Assembly: GCA_903919145.1 (NCBI GenBank)
Contig: CAIXGW010000364.1
Span: forward strand, 1-58,295
Length of the DNA stretch: 58,295 nucleotides
Source: an uncultured Myxococcales bacterium
Lineage (GTDB): Bacteria > Myxococcota_A > UBA9042
Direction: 5' to 3'
Made by a program: the position numbers and the translations under genes. Shown piece after piece: positions 54,330 through 58,295 of the stretch. Each line of letters begins with the position of its first letter. Positions within the stretch are counted from its first letter, which is position 1. The notes under the pieces were generated by a model, which had not been told where the DNA came from, did no database searches, and saw only the letters and a program-made list of their open reading frames with translations.

Positions 54330-55070
54330 CTAGGGGGCCGGGATGGCCAGCTTGGCCGCGACCCCAGCCAGGGCGTCCTTGGCCGGGCGCAGGCCGTCTT
54401 CGCGCGCCGCCACCTTGCCTTGCCCATCCAGCAAAGTGATAAGAGAGCTGTGGTTGTAGCTACCGTCGTCGAGCTTCTTGTAGGCGATGCCCAGGACCGC
54501 AGCGATGTCGCGCACGGTGTCCTCATCGGCGCGAACCAGCCGCCACTGCGCGGCGTCCAGCCCGTGCTTGGTCATCACGCCGCGCAAGACTTCTGGGGTA
54601 TCTTCAGTGGGTTCCATGGAAACCAGCAGCACCCTTACCTGGGCCCGCGCCGGCTCCGGCACTGCCGCCAGCACGGCCTTGACGTTCTGGATGAGCAGCG
54701 GGCAGGCCTGCGGGCAGTTGGCGTAGAACATGGCGACCAGGGTCGGCTGGCCCTTCCAGCCGTCTAGGCCAAGGGATTTGCCGTCTTGGTCCTGCAGCTT
54801 GGCGGGCAGCAGGTACAGCGAGTCGGTGACCGTGGCGGTGGCCGCCGGAAGCACGGCGTGGCCTGCCGGCTCTGCCGCGGGGCTTGCTGGCTCGGCCATC
54901 GCTGCAGCCGCGGCTGCCGAAGGCGAGACAGGCACAGCCGGCGCTAGCGCCTGCCCGACCTGGGGCTCTGCGGCCAGCGGCGCCACGGGTGTCGGCACCG
55001 TCGGAGCCGGCCGTCCCTGGCAGCCCAACAGGGCAACCAAAGTGACTAGAATTTGGGTTCTTGGATACAT
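54330..55070 (-). CDS. SCO1/SenC-type copper chaperone lipoprotein
   Basis: This 246-residue lipoprotein (LVALLGC, Cys17) has a thioredoxin-like SCO domain. Cys119-PQA-Cys123 in FYANCPQACPLL and His207 in YNHSSLITLLD are the copper ligands. SCO proteins deliver copper to cuproenzymes. It lies just after the SUMF1-like gene, 7 bases away, in the nirK cluster, so it likely serves NirK. The linker is Ala/Pro-rich (residues 18-75). Confidence 0.92.
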   Translation of the reverse strand: MYPRTQILVTLVALLGCQGRPAPTVPTPVAPLAAEPQVGQALAPAVPVSPSAAAAAAMAEPASPAAEPAGHAVLPAATATVTDSLYLLPAKLQDQDGKSLGLDGWKGQPTLVAMFYANCPQACPLLIQNVKAVLAAVPEPARAQVRVLLVSMEPTEDTPEVLRGVMTKHGLDAAQWRLVRADEDTVRDIAAVLGIAYKKLDDGSYNHSSLITLLDGQGKVAAREDGLRPAKDALAGVAAKLAIPAP

Positions 55071-55077
55071 TGACCCC

Positions 55078-55875
55078 TCAAGGTGCTGCGGCGGCGCAGC
55101 GAAAGCCCAGGGTGCGGGCGGTGTAGTGGGCGCGCAGCGAGGTGCGAAATGCTACGCGCATGAAGCTGGGGTAGTCCCCCTTGTCTTTGGCCTGTTGGGC
55201 ACCGGCGCCGCAGAAGGGCAGCTTGTCTTTGTCATTGGTCCCGCGGTTGTCGCTGGAGATGAGGGTGCTGTTGAAGTCCAGGACCCACTCCCACACAAGG
55301 CCATGCAAGTCCTTGACACCCCACAGGTTGGCTGGGGCACGGCCGACGACGCTGGGATCGCCAGCCGGCCGCCCATACCAGTCGATGATCTGCTGGCGGA
55401 ATCCTGCGTCGTTGCTGGCATCTTCTTGGGTCGCCGAAGCGCGCGCGGCCCGCTCCCACTGGTGCTCGGTGGGCAAGCGCAGACCGCGGCTGCGGCAGTA
55501 GGCCTGGGCCGCGAACCAGCTGACGCGGGTGACCGGCGCCAGCAGCTTGACGCCCGGCCCTGGGTCGACCGGCCCGCGCCAGTGGCGCAAATAGCCTTGA
55601 TCGGCAAAGAGATTGGCCACGCGACCGCGCTGCCACTGCGGATGCGAGCCCACAAACACTAGCCAGTCGCGCTCGGTCACTGGCAGCGCGTCCAGCCAGA
55701 ACGGGCTGACGAAGACCTTGCTCACGCCTGGGGCCGGCGGATAGAACGGCGAGTACGAACCGCCATCTATCCAGACCATCCCCACCTGTGGCGGGCGGGG
55801 ATCGGCCGGCCTGGTTGCCCGCGGCGCCGTAACCCCCACCATCAGCATCAGTATTGGCAGCAGCCAGGCAAGCAT
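55078..55875 (-). CDS. nirV: NirV-like SUMF1/formylglycine-generating enzyme-type protein
   Basis: This 265-residue exported protein has a signal (LAWLLPILMLMVGVTAPRA) and an FGE-sulfatase domain: GMVWIDGGSYSPFYPPAPG, PVTERDWLVFV, VTRVSWFAAQAYCRSRGLRL, PTEHQWERAARAS and the end ARTLGFRCAAAA. SUMF1-like NirV genes accompany nirK in several bacteria. The catalytic Cys pair of formylglycine enzymes is not evident, so a modifying job is not assumed. GAGGAAAGG precedes ATG 55875. It lies between nirK and SCO, all on the minus strand. Confidence 0.85.
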   Translation of the reverse strand: MLAWLLPILMLMVGVTAPRATRPADPRPPQVGMVWIDGGSYSPFYPPAPGVSKVFVSPFWLDALPVTERDWLVFVGSHPQWQRGRVANLFADQGYLRHWRGPVDPGPGVKLLAPVTRVSWFAAQAYCRSRGLRLPTEHQWERAARASATQEDASNDAGFRQQIIDWYGRPAGDPSVVGRAPANLWGVKDLHGLVWEWVLDFNSTLISSDNRGTNDKDKLPFCGAGAQQAKDKGDYPSFMRVAFRTSLRAHYTARTLGFRCAAAAP

Positions 55876-56236
55876 GGCCCTTTCCTCAGCGCGCCATCCA
55901 CTGGCGTCGCGGCCCGGAACAGCAAGCCCGGTTGGAGCACCGACCCAACAACCAGCCTTTGGTCGGGTGGCTGCCTGCTTAGTGGGCCGCCAAGCGCGCC
56001 GCTGGGGGCGCCGGCCCCAGGATACGGCATCCAGCAGACCGGTGTTCAGTCTGCTGGTCTCCAAGTCCCAAGCTCTCGTCCGGCCTTGCAGCGGAGGGGG
56101 CCCGAAGCCAAGACCTTTGGCTCGCGGCGGGCACCCCCGGCTCTAGTTCGCAGGCCTTGGGTACTGCTGTTGGGTCTTCTTCCGTACCCCAAACCAAGTC
56201 CGTTCCGGAACCCGGAGGGAACTTCAGGCTCGGGTT

Positions 56237-57796
56237 CTAGTGACCCGCGCCAGCCGGGCGGGGCGTGGTGGCTCGAACTTGCTTGACCTCTGCTGCAGAC
56301 ACGGCCTCGCCGCTATTGCCCCAGCTGTTGCGGACGTAGGTCAGGATATTGGCGATGTCGTCGTCGGGCAAGTGCGACAGCGGCGGCATGACGCCATTGT
56401 ATGCCTCGCCGTTGACTGTGACCGCGCCCTGCAGGCCGTTGACCACAATGCCAATGGACCGCGTCTTGTCTGCCATCAGAAAGTCGGACTTGGCCAGGGG
56501 TGGAAAGACCTTGGGGATCCCCAGGCCAGTCGCTTGGTGGCACGGCGAGCAAGTGCCTAGGAAGAGTCGCTCTCCAGCGGCAACCTGCTGTTCCTTGGTC
56601 AACGTGCCGCTAGCCGCACCCTTGGTTGCCGTTGCCACGGCGGCGTTCTGAGTCACCATGTCACCCAGGTAGACCGAATCGACTTCTTTGCCCGAGTAGA
56701 TAGGCTTGGCGGCGTCAGCATCGCCTTCGACCTTGAGCATGCCCACGGCGCCCTTGTTGAAGGCGCGGAACAGGGCGTGGTCGACCAGCACATAGGTGCC
56801 CGGTACCTCGACTTTGAACTCGACGATGGCCGCACCGCCGGATGGAATCACGGTGGTTTGGACGTTTTCCTGAATCCGCGTACCAGCTTCTGTGTACACC
56901 GTGTCAAAGATCTCGCCGATCAGGTGGAAGCTCGACGTCAGGTTTGGGCCGCCGTTGCCCAGGTAGAGGCGCACCGTCTCGCCGACTTTGGCCTTGAGCG
57001 CCTTGTCTCCGACCAGCGAGCCCTCGCTGCCGTTGAACAGCACGTAGGTGGCGTTCTCTTCGATGGCCTTTTGCATGTCGAAGGGCTGCAGGCCTTTCTC
57101 GCGGTACTTGCCCACGGTGTAGAAGTCGCCCTGCAACACGTAGTACTCGCGGTCGACTTTGGGCAGTCCGCCTGGTGGCTCAACCAAGATGAGGCCGTAC
57201 ATGCCGTTGGCAACGTGCATGCCCACAGGAGCCGTAGCGCAGTGGTACACATACAGCCCAACATTGAGGGCCTTGAAGGTGAACTGCGACTCGTGGCCAG
57301 GTGCCGTAAAGCTTGAGGCCGCGCCGCCGCCCGGACCTGTGACCGCGTGCAAGTCGATGTTGTGAGGCATCTTGCTGTCGGGATGGTTCTGCAAGTGGAA
57401 CTCGACTGTGTCGCCTTGGCGCACGCGGATGAACTTGCCGGGAACCTTGCCGCCAAAGGTCCAGAAGGTGTACTCGACCCCTTCTGCAATCTGCATGGTG
57501 ACTTCCTTGACCTCCAGGTGGACCACTACCTTCGCAGGTGTAGTGCGGTCCAAGGGCGGCGGCACTTCGGGCGCATCCGTCAGCGGCGCTTCGATGGCTG
57601 CACCCTGCGGTGGGCCAAAGTCGCCCTTGGCACTGCCGCCCTGCCCAGCCACGGAGACCGGGTGGGCCGCCAGGGTCGGCGCTTCCTTTACCAGCGGCGC
57701 AGGGACTGCCGCTTGGGCGAGTGCTGGAGGCGAACTCTGGCACCCAGCTGCAAGAGCGAGGGCGCTGACAAGAGGTATCAAAGTCAATAGTCTCAT
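56237..57796 (-). CDS. nirK: Copper nitrite reductase fused to cytochrome c (NirK)
   Basis: This 519-residue lipoprotein (LAAGC, Cys19) reduces nitrite to nitric oxide. Type 1 copper ligands are His145, Cys186, His194 and Met199. Type 2 ligands are His150, His185 and His291 (SSFHLIGE); Asp148 is the proton donor. The C-terminal half after about residue 400 is a class I cytochrome c with CSPCH (416-420) and an axial Met in YNGVMPPL (470), giving a direct electron path. It is the first gene of the nirK-nirV-SCO unit. Confidence 0.95.
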   Translation of the reverse strand: MRLLTLIPLVSALALAAGCQSSPPALAQAAVPAPLVKEAPTLAAHPVSVAGQGGSAKGDFGPPQGAAIEAPLTDAPEVPPPLDRTTPAKVVVHLEVKEVTMQIAEGVEYTFWTFGGKVPGKFIRVRQGDTVEFHLQNHPDSKMPHNIDLHAVTGPGGGAASSFTAPGHESQFTFKALNVGLYVYHCATAPVGMHVANGMYGLILVEPPGGLPKVDREYYVLQGDFYTVGKYREKGLQPFDMQKAIEENATYVLFNGSEGSLVGDKALKAKVGETVRLYLGNGGPNLTSSFHLIGEIFDTVYTEAGTRIQENVQTTVIPSGGAAIVEFKVEVPGTYVLVDHALFRAFNKGAVGMLKVEGDADAAKPIYSGKEVDSVYLGDMVTQNAAVATATKGAASGTLTKEQQVAAGERLFLGTCSPCHQATGLGIPKVFPPLAKSDFLMADKTRSIGIVVNGLQGAVTVNGEAYNGVMPPLSHLPDDDIANILTYVRNSWGNSGEAVSAAEVKQVRATTPRPAGAGH

Positions 57797-58295
57797 GGTA
57801 CTCCATCAGCGCGGCTCGGCGCATTTGCTCGACTACGGCGATTCTAATTCCACTACAGACGATAATCAAGTCGCCTGATATGGCAGGGTGACGAGGCTGT
57901 GACGAACGGTGCTGGTGCGAGGCGAAAGTTGCGGCGGGTCAGAGGCTTCTCGTCGTCAGGGCACCTTGGCACGGCGCTGCCAACAGCGGATCGGGCAAAC
58001 GCGACGAGTCGCAGCGTCTGTGCCGACCAACTGACTCTGCGTGTCCCCGGGGCAGAGTCGCCGGAACCACGTGGCCGGAACCACGTGGCCCAAGGCAATG
58101 TCAAGTCTATGAAATCACGTAATCCTCCAGTCCGCGGGCTGCGAACGGGGCCTGCGGCCCAGCGAACTGCCGTTAGTCCACCAGCGGCATCGACCCGGCC
58201 AGGGTGTGCGGAGGCAACTGGAAACCGCCCGCCTTCAGGCCGTCCGCGCCATTCTGCGCCGTGGTCCGCCAAGAGCTCTTGGCCGCGTGGTAGGC
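57797..58295. other. Upstream region of nirK and window end; no gene supported
   Basis: It should carry the nirK promoter. TTGAT on the minus strand near 57865 is only half an FNR-type site, so control by oxygen or nitric oxide is not proven. A duplicated GGAACCACGTGGCC occurs at 58061-58089. From 58100 onward open frames exist on both strands, but none has known homology and a gene may continue past the window. Confidence 0.4.

Noticed and set aside
57836..57890. FNR/NnrR-type site upstream of nirK
   Set aside because: Only a TTGAT half site is present on the coding strand; the matching ATCAA half at the right distance is missing.
57853..58272. Minus-strand open frame of 139 residues upstream of nirK
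   Set aside because: Arg/Pro-rich with no family resemblance and no ribosome-binding site; likely a GC-bias frame.

Overview
The window is GC-rich and reads like a chromosome segment of a Myxococcota-type bacterium (formerly Deltaproteobacteria). The evidence is: many Ala/Asp-rich lipoproteins, Cys-rich repeats of the DGN.CT..C kind, a large secreted protein with ASPM/SPD-2/Hydin-like domains, a thrombospondin type 3 fragment, and a gene that I believe belongs to a family (TIGR04552) named from myxobacteria. The species cannot be fixed from the sequence alone. No rRNA, tRNA or CRISPR array was seen.

Positions 1-17,850 form an accessory island. It holds four intact toxin-antitoxin pairs: vapBC (319-983), Phd/VapC (4109-4734) and two HepT-MntA pairs (14598-15240 and 15860-16699). 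A decayed HepT-MntA copy lies at 1385-1907. They sit among broken mobile elements (IS91, IS21 istB, IS66 tnpA) and several repeat families. These are a roughly 250-bp element-end repeat present six times, a 652-bp duplication carrying a highly structured non-coding segment that resembles IscB/IsrB omegaRNA (HEARO), a 209-bp MITE with perfect 16-bp terminal inverted repeats present twice, and ends matching those of a truncated REP-associated tyrosine transposase (RAYT) at 24009-24447. Ordinary genes inside the island are a SOUL heme protein, a HutD/Ves-like protein and a 1089-residue lipoprotein.

Positions 18,000-38,250 carry a three-gene cluster (SDR, unknown, CrtI-like FAD oxidoreductase), a GDPD lipoprotein, a Tat-exported C39-like protein, a DUF3592-LRR membrane protein with neighbours, and several surface or secreted proteins. 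Some of these genes are damaged: one by a frameshift, one by a single stop codon, and one by a 45-bp palindromic tandem repeat inside the reading frame. The same repeat core recurs in a 112-bp tandem array at 35015.

Positions 38,580-52,900 are mostly housekeeping and conserved genes on the plus strand: a PDZ lipoprotein, recD2 and an RNase II/R-like gene with 4-bp overlaps, yqgE, a RelA/SpoT-like fold protein, lipB, an N-formylglutamate amidohydrolase-like protein and a transporter. The minus-strand end (51,788-57,796) has an alpha/beta hydrolase, an MBL-fold hydrolase and a compact nitrite-reduction cluster: nirK fused to cytochrome c, a NirV/SUMF1-like lipid-side partner and a SCO-type copper protein. 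This points to nitrite respiration or detoxification.
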